Of a stretch of DNA of 44,986 nucleotides, positions 8,907 through 15,284 are shown piece by piece. The notes under the pieces were generated by a model. The model had not been told where the DNA came from, did not search any database, and saw only the letters and a program-made list of their open reading frames with translations. How positions within the stretch are numbered: the stretch's first letter is position 1; each line of letters begins with the position of its first letter. A program made the position numbers and the translations under genes. Source of the stretch: Chloroflexota bacterium (GTDB lineage: Bacteria; Chloroflexota; Anaerolineae; Aggregatilineales; Phototrophicaceae); contig JAPPFH010000030.1 in the NCBI GenBank assembly GCA_028875185.1, positions 1 to 44,986 of the forward strand, given 5' to 3'.

Positions 8907-8980
8907 GTAGGGGCGTTTCGTGAAACGCCCGCCAGAATACGGCGTTCGGCTGATCGGGCGTTTCGGCGAGATGCCGCTAC
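8907..8980. repeat. REPIN-like inverted pair of GTAGGGGCG palindromes
   Basis: The left unit (8907-8931) begins GTAGGGGCG and ends CGCCCG, with an 8-bp GGCGTTTC/GAAACGCC stem. The right unit (8955-8980) is the inverted form, beginning CGGGCG and ending CTAC, with a stem containing wobble pairs. The two units face each other about 23 bases apart, as in REPINs. The same family recurs at 22514, 26614 and 33767, and inside element B. Confidence 0.6.
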
Positions 8981-9102
8981 AGCAATTGAAACAGATCGAA
9001 TTCTCTAGCTTGGCTGAATCTGGTCGTTACCTGCCATCGCCTCTGATAGACGCTGTACAGTGTTCCGAAAAGGGGAATCTCTGTGCTTCTCACCACTTCC
9101 AT
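8977..9102 (-). pseudogene. Coding-like remnant ended by a repeat
   Basis: The minus strand from ATG at 9102 reads 41 residues (MEVVRSTEIPLFGTLYSVYQ...FDLFQLL), and the frame stays open further upstream to a stop near 9163. The composition looks protein-like but no family is recognised. The TAG stop is provided by the end of the palindromic repeat (TGTAGCGGC). It may be the remnant of a gene truncated by repeat insertion, or chance. Confidence 0.25.
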
Positions 9103-9186
9103 GTCGACCTGAAGTTGACAGTCGTCAGATAAGTCGCTATCCTCTGCCGGAGTAGGAAATGAATTTGGCGCTTAAGATGCGAAGAC

Positions 9187-9345
9187 AGGCAAGCTATTGT
9201 TGTTGTTGCCTTTGGACGGGAGCCTAACCGCCTGAGATAACAGCCAGCAGCATTCGAGACCGAGAGTCGAAGTCAACAGGCAATAAGGCGCGGCGCCCTA
9301 GCAAGGAAGCCCTTGAGGCGCGCGGAATTGCCGGTTGGCTTTTTT
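9187..9345 (+). promoter_or_regulatory. Structured leader with attenuator-like hairpin before the cysteine synthase gene
   Basis: A hairpin AGGCAA/TTGCCT (9187-9211) is followed by a long stem. GGCAAT at 9279-9284 pairs with ATTGCC at 9327-9332. Inside it GCGCC pairs with GGCGC, and CAAGG pairs with CCTTG. A six-T run (9340-9345) follows 7 bases later, 34 bases before the ATG. The arrangement resembles an intrinsic terminator or attenuator in a 5' leader. No known riboswitch consensus (SAM, T-box) is recognised. Confidence 0.35.
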
Positions 9346-9379
9346 GTTGAATTGCGATTAGCCGAGACAAGAGAACGGT

Positions 9380-10345
9380 ATGACGATCACAGCCGAATTG
9401 GATGCGGACACGCTGAACGAAAGCGTCGATAATTCGGGCGATATCGAGCGGCAGATCGGCAATACGCCGCTGCTGAGCTTCCGCCGCGTGAGCAAGCGCC
9501 TGCCGGCTGATGTCCGCGTCTTGGCGAAAGCCGAATGGCAGAACCCCGGCGGCAGCGTCAAAGACCGTGCCGCTTACGGCATCATTCAAAGCGCCGAAGC
9601 AAGCGGGCAGCTCCAAAGCGGCAAGACCATCCTCGACAGCACCAGCGGCAACACCGGCATCGCCTACGCCATGATCGGCGCGGCCAAGGGTTATCGCGTC
9701 AAGCTCTTCTTGCCGGAGAACGTCAGCCCAGAGCGCGTCGCTATCCTGCGCGCCTACGATGTCGAGCTGGTTTTCACTGATCCGCTGGAAGGCTCGGACG
9801 GCGCGATTCAAGCGGTGCAAGCCTTGGCTTCGCGCGAGCCCCAGCGCTACTTCTATGCCGATCAATACAATAATCCCGCCAATTGGAGAGCGCATTATCA
9901 GGGCACCGGCGCTGAGATTTGGCGGCAGACCGCCGGCGCGGTCACGCATTTTGTCGCCGGCTTGGGCACGAGCGGCACCTTGATGGGCGCGGGACGGCGA
10001 CTCAAAGAATACAATCCGGCGGTTCAAATCGTCTCGGTCGAGCCGGATTCGCCCTTCCATGGGCTCGAAGGGCTGAAGCATATGGCGTCCGCCATTAAGC
10101 CGGGCATCTTCGACGCCGGCTTCGCTGATGCGGCGCAGTCGGTGCGCACGGAAGACGCCCACGCGATGGCGCTGCGGCTGGCGCGGGAAGAGGGCTACCT
10201 GGTCGGCATCAGTTCGGCGGCGGCGATGATCGGCGCCTTGCGGGTGGCGGAGGGTTTGGCCGAGCGTGAGGCCAGCGGCACGGTGGTCACGCTCTTCCCC
10301 GATAATGCCTACAAGTACCTGAGCGAGGCTTTCTGGCGGGGGTAG
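9380..10345 (+). CDS. cysM: Cysteine synthase / O-acetylserine sulfhydrylase family (PLP-dependent)
   Basis: This 321-residue fold-type II PLP enzyme condenses O-acetylserine (or O-phosphoserine) with sulfide or thiosulfate to give cysteine. The PLP lysine is K61 in NPGGSVKDRAA (55-65). The substrate loop is STSGNTG (87-93) and the phosphate cup is GLGTSGT (194-200). A late GISSAAA motif is also present. The length is typical for CysK/CysM, with an N-terminal extension of about 20 residues, and no C-terminal CBS domain, so it is not a full cystathionine beta-synthase. CysK and CysM cannot be told apart reliably here. A structured leader upstream may control it. Confidence 0.88.
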   Translation: MTITAELDADTLNESVDNSGDIERQIGNTPLLSFRRVSKRLPADVRVLAKAEWQNPGGSVKDRAAYGIIQSAEASGQLQSGKTILDSTSGNTGIAYAMIGAAKGYRVKLFLPENVSPERVAILRAYDVELVFTDPLEGSDGAIQAVQALASREPQRYFYADQYNNPANWRAHYQGTGAEIWRQTAGAVTHFVAGLGTSGTLMGAGRRLKEYNPAVQIVSVEPDSPFHGLEGLKHMASAIKPGIFDAGFADAAQSVRTEDAHAMALRLAREEGYLVGISSAAAMIGALRVAEGLAEREASGTVVTLFPDNAYKYLSEAFWRG

Positions 10346-10451
10346 CCAGCGGCAAGCAAACCTCCAAGTTTCAGCTACAACGTGATATTCTAAGATTGCT
10401 GTCATGACTGACGGCTGTTGTTTGTTATGGGATTTTGCGGAAATACGAGAA

Positions 10452-12122
10452 ATGTCGAATCAGGAAGAACACGATCGTTTACTGCAGGTGGAATGGCGAG
10501 AAAAGGTTATTCCCAACTTAGGCGGTAGTCAGTGGATTCGAGTTTATCAGCCAGGTCGTACTGGTTTACCCGAGCAAGTTGGTTTCTTCTGTGGATTGAT
10601 ACCTAATGCCAACGTACTAACGTCCCTCCAGACGTATGAATGGGACGTTTACATAGGTGAAGGCGTGCCTGGTTTCATGCAGTCGTTTGATGAAACCGGG
10701 AATTGCCAGACACTCTATGATCGCTATGGACATCTGAAACACAGTATTGAGCCGCTGGTCATCGTTCGAAGTTTCCATGGTCTCAGGCCAGATGAAATTG
10801 AGATAGCTGAAGAATTCCGGTTTTTCCACAATTTGTTCCTTGACCACGACAACAAAACATATGTCAAGTACGACGAGAGTGGCGACATCATTCCTGTCGT
10901 CAGAATGTCAGACAATTTTGTTGATATACGGCGCAAGTATATTCGTCAGTTTCTTGCCGTGAAAGAAATGACCTTGGTCCTCTATTTCGAGAGAATGTAT
11001 TTTTCAGTCAAGAGTCTGGAACAATTAGATGTTGAAGAAGACTACGAGCAATTTACCTCAGACAATTTCACGTTTAATTTCATTGTTCGGGATAATCCCG
11101 TCCGTTGGAATGGTCTTCAGTCTCAATCCTGGATCTTAGGCAAGACAATCATTAAGGGAATACCTATAGAAAAGTGCGACTTCTGGCCGTTTGAAGAGGA
11201 AAAGCAATATGAAGAATTCATCATTGGCGTTGATGACGATGATGAATCTATAGCCTATACTTCCAATCCTGACGAACTAGCTGATTACTTTGGGAAAAAC
11301 AGACATGCGCCCCATTATCTTACTTCCGTCTTCTTTGGACGTAAGGTTCTGGCCAAATACTACAACGAACCACAAATATATAGTGTCGACGACGGATTCT
11401 TATGGTGTGGCGGGAAATGGACATTGCGAATGGACAACAGCCATCTCAATTATGTAGTTGTATTCTTGGGCGATTTGGGCAGAGATCTTCCGCACAAAGA
11501 ACAATTACATTGGAAACGCTACAATGTGCCACCTGATGGTCGTATGAGCGAAACCTATTTCAGACGATCATTTCTCAACCAGCCGGCAGAACCGGAAGAC
11601 AGTGCACTTAGATTCCGTGATGCATATTCCAGGTTTTCAAGATGCTGGCGTGAGGAATCAGGATGGGACCTTTTCAAGCCGCTTTCCGAGGCCGACTCGC
11701 ACCATTTGACCACATTGCACCGCCCATTTACTAGCGAGTCATCCGAGCTAGATAGATTGGTGCTGTCGCTGTCCAAGCTTTTAGTTGATTCTACTAATGT
11801 GCGCAAAATCAAGAATGAAATCCCTGACTTTGAGATCAAAGATACGCGAGGCATCAAAAAGAAAAGTCTTACGATTCTAGAGGAGTATTTGGTTCAGAGA
11901 GACTTCGTTGACTCTGGTAACTATATTGAGTGCCTCAGAATCGTTCAAGATATAAGGTCAGCAAGTGCTGCACACCGCAAGGGTAGAAAGTTTCAGCGGG
12001 TGTCGAAGTCGGTCGGCTTGGACTCACGAACGACTCAACAGATTGCCGACGAAATCTTCAACACATTGACTGACTTTCTCGACAGCCTGCGCAAACACTT
12101 CTGCCCGAACGGATCAGACTAA
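10452..12122 (+). CDS. Large protein of unknown function with C-terminal HEPN-like motif
   Basis: This 556-residue protein is not recognised. It is strongly AT-rich compared with both neighbours and lacks signal peptide or membrane segments, so it is cytosolic and probably acquired. The N-terminal 350 residues are rich in aromatic and acidic residues and contain an Asp-rich stretch (VDDDDES). The last 60 residues are helical and contain R-S-A-S-A-A-H (R502, H508), which fits the R-x(4-6)-H catalytic signature of HEPN ribonucleases, followed by RKGRKFQRV and a final helix. The start at 10452, with GAGA upstream, is preferred; an in-frame ATG at 10404 adds 16 residues of poor quality. It is convergent with the cupin gene through CTAA. 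A stand-alone defence effector is possible but unproven. Confidence 0.6.
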   Translation: MSNQEEHDRLLQVEWREKVIPNLGGSQWIRVYQPGRTGLPEQVGFFCGLIPNANVLTSLQTYEWDVYIGEGVPGFMQSFDETGNCQTLYDRYGHLKHSIEPLVIVRSFHGLRPDEIEIAEEFRFFHNLFLDHDNKTYVKYDESGDIIPVVRMSDNFVDIRRKYIRQFLAVKEMTLVLYFERMYFSVKSLEQLDVEEDYEQFTSDNFTFNFIVRDNPVRWNGLQSQSWILGKTIIKGIPIEKCDFWPFEEEKQYEEFIIGVDDDDESIAYTSNPDELADYFGKNRHAPHYLTSVFFGRKVLAKYYNEPQIYSVDDGFLWCGGKWTLRMDNSHLNYVVVFLGDLGRDLPHKEQLHWKRYNVPPDGRMSETYFRRSFLNQPAEPEDSALRFRDAYSRFSRCWREESGWDLFKPLSEADSHHLTTLHRPFTSESSELDRLVLSLSKLLVDSTNVRKIKNEIPDFEIKDTRGIKKKSLTILEEYLVQRDFVDSGNYIECLRIVQDIRSASAAHRKGRKFQRVSKSVGLDSRTTQQIADEIFNTLTDFLDSLRKHFCPNGSD

Positions 12123-12550
12123 CTGACCCCATTCCGCTCGTAGGGAATAATCTTGTCCCATTCGTCCGCCGTTGAGCGCGCGACGAAAGCCACCACCGGC
12201 TCGCTGTCGCTCAAATTAAAGACCTCGTGCGGGATGCCCGGCTCGATGAAGATGAAGTCGCCAGCGCTATTGTCCACCACTTGCTTGCAGCCATCGCCGT
12301 ATTCGTGGCGCACTTCGCCTTCGAGGATGTAGAGCATCACCTCGAAATCGACATGGATATGGGCGTAGGCGACGCCGCCTGGCGGGATGGTAGCGACATT
12401 GATCGACAATTCCTTTGCGCCGACATTCTTGCTCGATAAGCCGGTCTTGTAGTGGATGCCGTTCCAATCGCGCTGCTTCCCGCCGCCGCGCAGGACGCTA
12501 ATGCCGTCATCGCCTTCGACCAGCGCTCGCAGATCTTGATCTTCGCTCAT
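12119..12550 (-). CDS. Small single-domain cupin protein
   Basis: This 143-residue protein has the two conserved cupin motifs. Motif 1 has H64, H66 and E70 followed by G78 (GG-x4-H-x-H-x3-E-x6-G), and motif 2 has G98-D99 and H108 (GDF-x4-PG-x-PH). These residues normally bind one divalent metal inside a beta barrel, so an enzymatic or ligand-sensing role is possible, for example sugar isomerisation, dioxygenation or regulation. The substrate is not deducible. AGGAG lies about 10 bases before the ATG. It is divergent from mogA, with a gap of 78 bases. Confidence 0.85.
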   Translation of the reverse strand: MSEDQDLRALVEGDDGISVLRGGGKQRDWNGIHYKTGLSSKNVGAKELSINVATIPPGGVAYAHIHVDFEVMLYILEGEVRHEYGDGCKQVVDNSAGDFIFIEPGIPHEVFNLSDSEPVVAFVARSTADEWDKIIPYERNGVS

Positions 12551-12628
12551 TGCTCATGCGCTCCTCTTGTCCAAACGGCGCGAGTATAGCTAAGATAGGG
12601 CATTCATTCCAGCCGAAAGGGCTCTGAC

Positions 12629-13156
12629 ATGAGCGCAAAAATTGGCATTCTAACCGTCTCCGACCGCGCCTACCGCGGCGTCTACCAAGACCGCGGCGGA
12701 CCAGCGATTCACGATTATATGAGCGCGGCGCTGACCAACGACTGGACGCCGGTCGCGAAAGTCGTGCCCGATGAGCTTGACGCAATTCAGGCGGCGCTGG
12801 TCGAGCTGGTTGATGAGAGCGGCTGCAGCCTGGTGGTGACCACCGGCGGCACGGGACCAGCCCCGCGCGATATCACGCCGGAAGCGACCGAGGCGGTTTG
12901 CGGGAAGATGCTGCCGGGTTTCGGCGAGCTGATGCGGCAGGTCTCGCTGAATTATGTGCCGACGGCGATCCTGTCGCGGCAGACGGCGGGTATTCGCGGC
13001 CGGGCGCTGATCGTCAACCTCCCCGGCAAACCGAGCGCCATCCGCGATTGCCTGGATGCGGTGATGCCGGCCATCCCCTATTGCATTGATCTGGTCGAGG
13101 GCGCTTATCTGACGACGGATGAGAGTCGGATTAAGGCGTTTCGGCCGAAGACTTGA
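12629..13156 (+). CDS. mog: Molybdopterin adenylyltransferase (MogA/MoaB family)
   Basis: This 175-residue enzyme of molybdenum cofactor synthesis activates molybdopterin with ATP to give adenylated MPT before metal insertion. The family signature TTGGTGPAPRDITPEAT occupies residues 71-87, with TGGTG as the nucleotide-binding loop. NLPGKPSA and the N-terminal ILTVSDRA strand are also typical. AAGGG lies about 8 bases before the ATG. No other moa or moe gene is in the window. Its last 18 codons (LTTDESRI...PKT) recur in degraded form at 14675-14728. Confidence 0.88.
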   Translation: MSAKIGILTVSDRAYRGVYQDRGGPAIHDYMSAALTNDWTPVAKVVPDELDAIQAALVELVDESGCSLVVTTGGTGPAPRDITPEATEAVCGKMLPGFGELMRQVSLNYVPTAILSRQTAGIRGRALIVNLPGKPSAIRDCLDAVMPAIPYCIDLVEGAYLTTDESRIKAFRPKT

Positions 13157-13190
13157 TATGGCGATGATCACCAAAAGCTTCACCACAACC

Positions 13191-13683
13191 AAAAGCTTCA
13201 CCACAGAGGAAGAGAGGAAACACAGAGGACATTGAGGAATAGTATTGCCCTCTAATACACGACACGTTTTATGCCATGGCGCAAATGACGAACATTGAAA
13301 TTAATGAGCAAACCGGTCTTTATCCCGGTAGCTTTGAGGTAGGTAATCAGTTGAGCAGTGTGAATAGGCAGCAGGGAATCCACTGACTTCAATTCAAGGA
13401 TGACGCGATCTTCGACAACGATATCGGCTATCAGGCGGCCGACATGCTGGCCGCGATATTTGATGTCGATGGCTTGCTGAGCCTGATAGCGTATGCCATG
13501 AGCCTCCAATTCGATACACAGGGCATTCTGGTAAACGCTTTCTAGCAAGCCGGCGCCAAATGCGCTGTGAACATTCATCGCCGCCCCAATTATTCTTCCC
13601 GTCAACGGATCTTTTTCAGAACCGCTCATTGCCACTCCATAATCCCTCTGTGACCTCTGTGTATCCTCGTTTCCTCTGTGGTG
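13191..13683. mobile_element. GxxExxY cassette, copy 1, bounded by inverted CACCACAGAGG repeats
   Basis: The left inverted repeat (13191-13240) begins AAAAGCTTCACCACAGAGG and is rich in ACACAGAGG. The right repeat (13641-13683) is its complement, ending CCTCTGTGGTG. Between them is only the GxxExxY gene. Just left of the boundary CCAAAAGCTTCACCACA occurs once more (13171-13187), giving a partial tandem copy of the end. From 13265 to 13667 the sequence looks identical to copy 2, while the left flank differs. Confidence 0.55.
13252..13629 (-). CDS. GxxExxY protein, PD-(D/E)XK nuclease-like (copy 1)
   Basis: This 125-residue protein has the family-defining G-L-L-E-S-V-Y motif and a later nuclease-like core, IADIVVEDRVILELKSV, whose D, E and K match PD-(D/E)XK. 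The family is common as small stand-alone genes; its biological role is not established. The start at 13629 is preferred because GGAG lies 5 bases upstream; a GTG at 13635 is possible. It differs from copy 2 only near the C-terminus (RVVY here, RIVY there). It sits inside inverted CACAGAGG-rich repeats, which suggests mobility as a cassette or domestication of a repeat. Confidence 0.85.
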   Translation of the reverse strand: MSGSEKDPLTGRIIGAAMNVHSAFGAGLLESVYQNALCIELEAHGIRYQAQQAIDIKYRGQHVGRLIADIVVEDRVILELKSVDSLLPIHTAQLITYLKATGIKTGLLINFNVRHLRHGIKRVVY

Positions 13684-13693
13684 CCGAACTCAA

Positions 13694-14620
13694 TCAAAAC
13701 TGCGGCAGCACATCATGAGCCAGCAACTCAAGATTAGCCATATCGTCCAGCTCCAGCCAGCGCAGCATGATGCGGTTGATGCCCGCTTCGAAGCGCGCCG
13801 CCATCTGATCAATGACCTCCCCCGCTGTCCCGACGATCAACCTGCCTGCCGCCACTTCGTCCTTGCTGATGCCGCTCTCATGCAGAAAGGCGTCGAGTTG
13901 CGCTTGCGTCCGGCGGTAGATGACGCGAGTCATCAGCGAGTACTTCAGCGCATCAACCGCGCGTCCTTCCGCGCTCAAATACTCGTCAAGAATGGCGCGG
14001 CGCGCGCGGTATGTGACGAGGTCGAGCGCGTCGGCATTCCATTCATCCGCGTGCTTCGCCACCAGGGGCAGCGTCCGCTTGGGTCCGTTGCCGCCGATCA
14101 AGATAGGAGGTCCGCCGGGGCGCGCCGGGCGCGGCAGCAGGATGGCGTCTTCCAACTGGTAATGTTCGCCGATAAAGTCGAAAGGCGTATCGCTGCGCAA
14201 AAGCCGCTTCGTCACTTGCAGCGCCTCTTCCAGCATCTGATAACGCGTGGCGAAGTCGTAGAATGGCAGGCCGAATCGCTGATGCTCGCGCGCCTGCCAG
14301 CCAGCGCCCATGCCCAGCACCAAGCGTCCGGCGCTGAGGTCGTCGATAGCGGCGGCATAACGCGCTTGCATGCTGGGATGGCGGAAGCTGACCGGCGCCA
14401 CCAGCGAGCCGAATTCGATGGACTCGGTATGGCTGGCGGCATAAGCGAGTGACATCCACAATTCAAGCGAATCCTGGTCGTCCTCGCCGGCGGGATTCGT
14501 GAAGTGGTCGGAGCGGAAGACCGATTGGAAGCCACAATCCTCAGCCGTCCGCAGCAGGCCTTTCCAGCGCGTCCAATTCAAGCCGCGCGACCCCTCGATC
14601 ATGATGCCGATTTGCGTCAT
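13694..14620 (-). CDS. LLM-class F420-dependent oxidoreductase
   Basis: This 308-residue luciferase-like TIM-barrel protein would use F420 (or FMN) for hydride transfer; the substrate is unknown. Typical elements are the N-terminal IGIMIEG strand, SDHF followed by an acidic stretch, a conserved region GRLVLGMGAGWQAREHQRFG, and PPILIGGNGPKRTLPLVAKHADEWN. The last is a hallmark of F420-dependent LLM enzymes. The length is normal. It is flanked on both sides by the two GxxExxY cassettes, all on the minus strand. No F420 biosynthesis gene is in the window. Confidence 0.85.
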   Translation of the reverse strand: MTQIGIMIEGSRGLNWTRWKGLLRTAEDCGFQSVFRSDHFTNPAGEDDQDSLELWMSLAYAASHTESIEFGSLVAPVSFRHPSMQARYAAAIDDLSAGRLVLGMGAGWQAREHQRFGLPFYDFATRYQMLEEALQVTKRLLRSDTPFDFIGEHYQLEDAILLPRPARPGGPPILIGGNGPKRTLPLVAKHADEWNADALDLVTYRARRAILDEYLSAEGRAVDALKYSLMTRVIYRRTQAQLDAFLHESGISKDEVAAGRLIVGTAGEVIDQMAARFEAGINRIMLRWLELDDMANLELLAHDVLPQF

Positions 14621-14674
14621 TGCGCGTCTCCTCTGAGCGAGTCATCTCGGGCGATGTTAGCAGATGAGCTAAGC

Positions 14675-14728
14675 GCTTGGCTACCGGCTGATGAGAGCCG
14701 GATCCTGGCTTCCCAGCCGAAGACATAA
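14675..14728 (+). pseudogene. Degraded copy of the mog 3' end
   Basis: The plus strand reads AWLPADESRILASQPKT and then TAA, aligning with the last residues of mog (AYLTTDESRIKAFRPKT, then TGA) at roughly 70% nucleotide identity over about 54 bases. There is no upstream continuation. Like mog itself, it lies directly left of a GxxExxY cassette, so it probably records an old duplication of the mog 3' end together with the cassette. Confidence 0.45.
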
Positions 14729-14745
14729 ATTGGCTTCAAATACGC

Positions 14746-15271
14746 AAAGGCTTCACCGCAGAGGAACGGAGGAAGCACAGAGCGCACAGAGGAATACTTG
14801 GCGTTGAGTAAGAGAGGGCCTGGTGAACCTTTCAATACACAATGCGTTTTATGCCATGGCGCAAATGACGAACATTGAAATTAATGAGCAAACCGGTCTT
14901 TATCCCGGTAGCTTTGAGGTAGGTAATCAGTTGAGCAGTGTGAATAGGCAGCAGGGAATCCACTGACTTCAATTCAAGGATGACGCGATCTTCGACAACG
15001 ATATCGGCTATCAGGCGGCCGACATGCTGGCCGCGATATTTGATGTCGATGGCTTGCTGAGCCTGATAGCGTATGCCATGAGCCTCCAATTCGATACACA
15101 GGGCATTCTGGTAAACGCTTTCTAGCAAGCCGGCGCCAAATGCGCTGTGAACATTCATCGCCGCCCCAATTATTCTTCCCGTCAACGGATCTTTTTCAGA
15201 ACCGCTCATTGCCACTCCATAATCCCTCTGTGACCTCTGTGTATCCTTTCTTCCTCTGTGGTGAATCTTTT
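14746..15271. mobile_element. GxxExxY cassette, copy 2, with inverted repeats
   Basis: The left repeat (14746-14794, AAAGGCTTCACCGCAGAGG...) and right repeat (15221-15271, complement AAAAGATTCACCACAGAGG...) bracket a second GxxExxY gene. The core 14845-15247 is identical by eye to 13265-13667, yet the left repeats of the two copies differ at many positions. This pattern suggests recent gene conversion or recent movement of the core. Confidence 0.55.
14832..15209 (-). CDS. GxxExxY protein, PD-(D/E)XK nuclease-like (copy 2)
   Basis: This is a near-identical paralogue of the gene at 13252-13629: 125 residues, the same GLLESVY signature and the same D...E-L-K nuclease-like core, with isoleucine for valine two residues before the end (RIVY). 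The start ATG at 15209 has GGAG upstream; GTG at 15215 is the alternative. It lies between the F420 oxidoreductase and the kynureninase-like gene. The lack of divergence from copy 1 means the two copies are recent or kept alike by recombination. Confidence 0.85.
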   Translation of the reverse strand: MSGSEKDPLTGRIIGAAMNVHSAFGAGLLESVYQNALCIELEAHGIRYQAQQAIDIKYRGQHVGRLIADIVVEDRVILELKSVDSLLPIHTAQLITYLKATGIKTGLLINFNVRHLRHGIKRIVY

Positions 15272-15284
15272 CAAATGGAGTGTA

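Larger units (their letters stand above)
8765..9379. other. 615-bp intergenic region with terminator, repeat pair, ORF remnant and leader
   Basis: No convincing full-length gene is present. In order it holds: a short CACAGAG-rich stretch (about 8815-8840) distantly like the inverted repeats of the GxxExxY cassette; a hairpin at 8847-8864; a REPIN-like palindrome pair at 8907-8980; a coding-like minus-strand remnant at 8977-9102; and a structured leader at about 9187-9345 before the cysteine synthase gene. Confidence 0.6.

Noticed and set aside
9201-9345. Known riboswitch or T-box before the cysteine synthase gene
   Set aside because: Hairpins are present, but no SAM, T-box or other consensus core could be recognised; kept only as an unspecified leader.
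9224-10405. Long minus-strand open frame opposite the cysteine synthase
   Set aside because: It is a shadow of the high-GC coding strand; the plus-strand protein has all cysteine synthase motifs, and the minus frame resembles no family.
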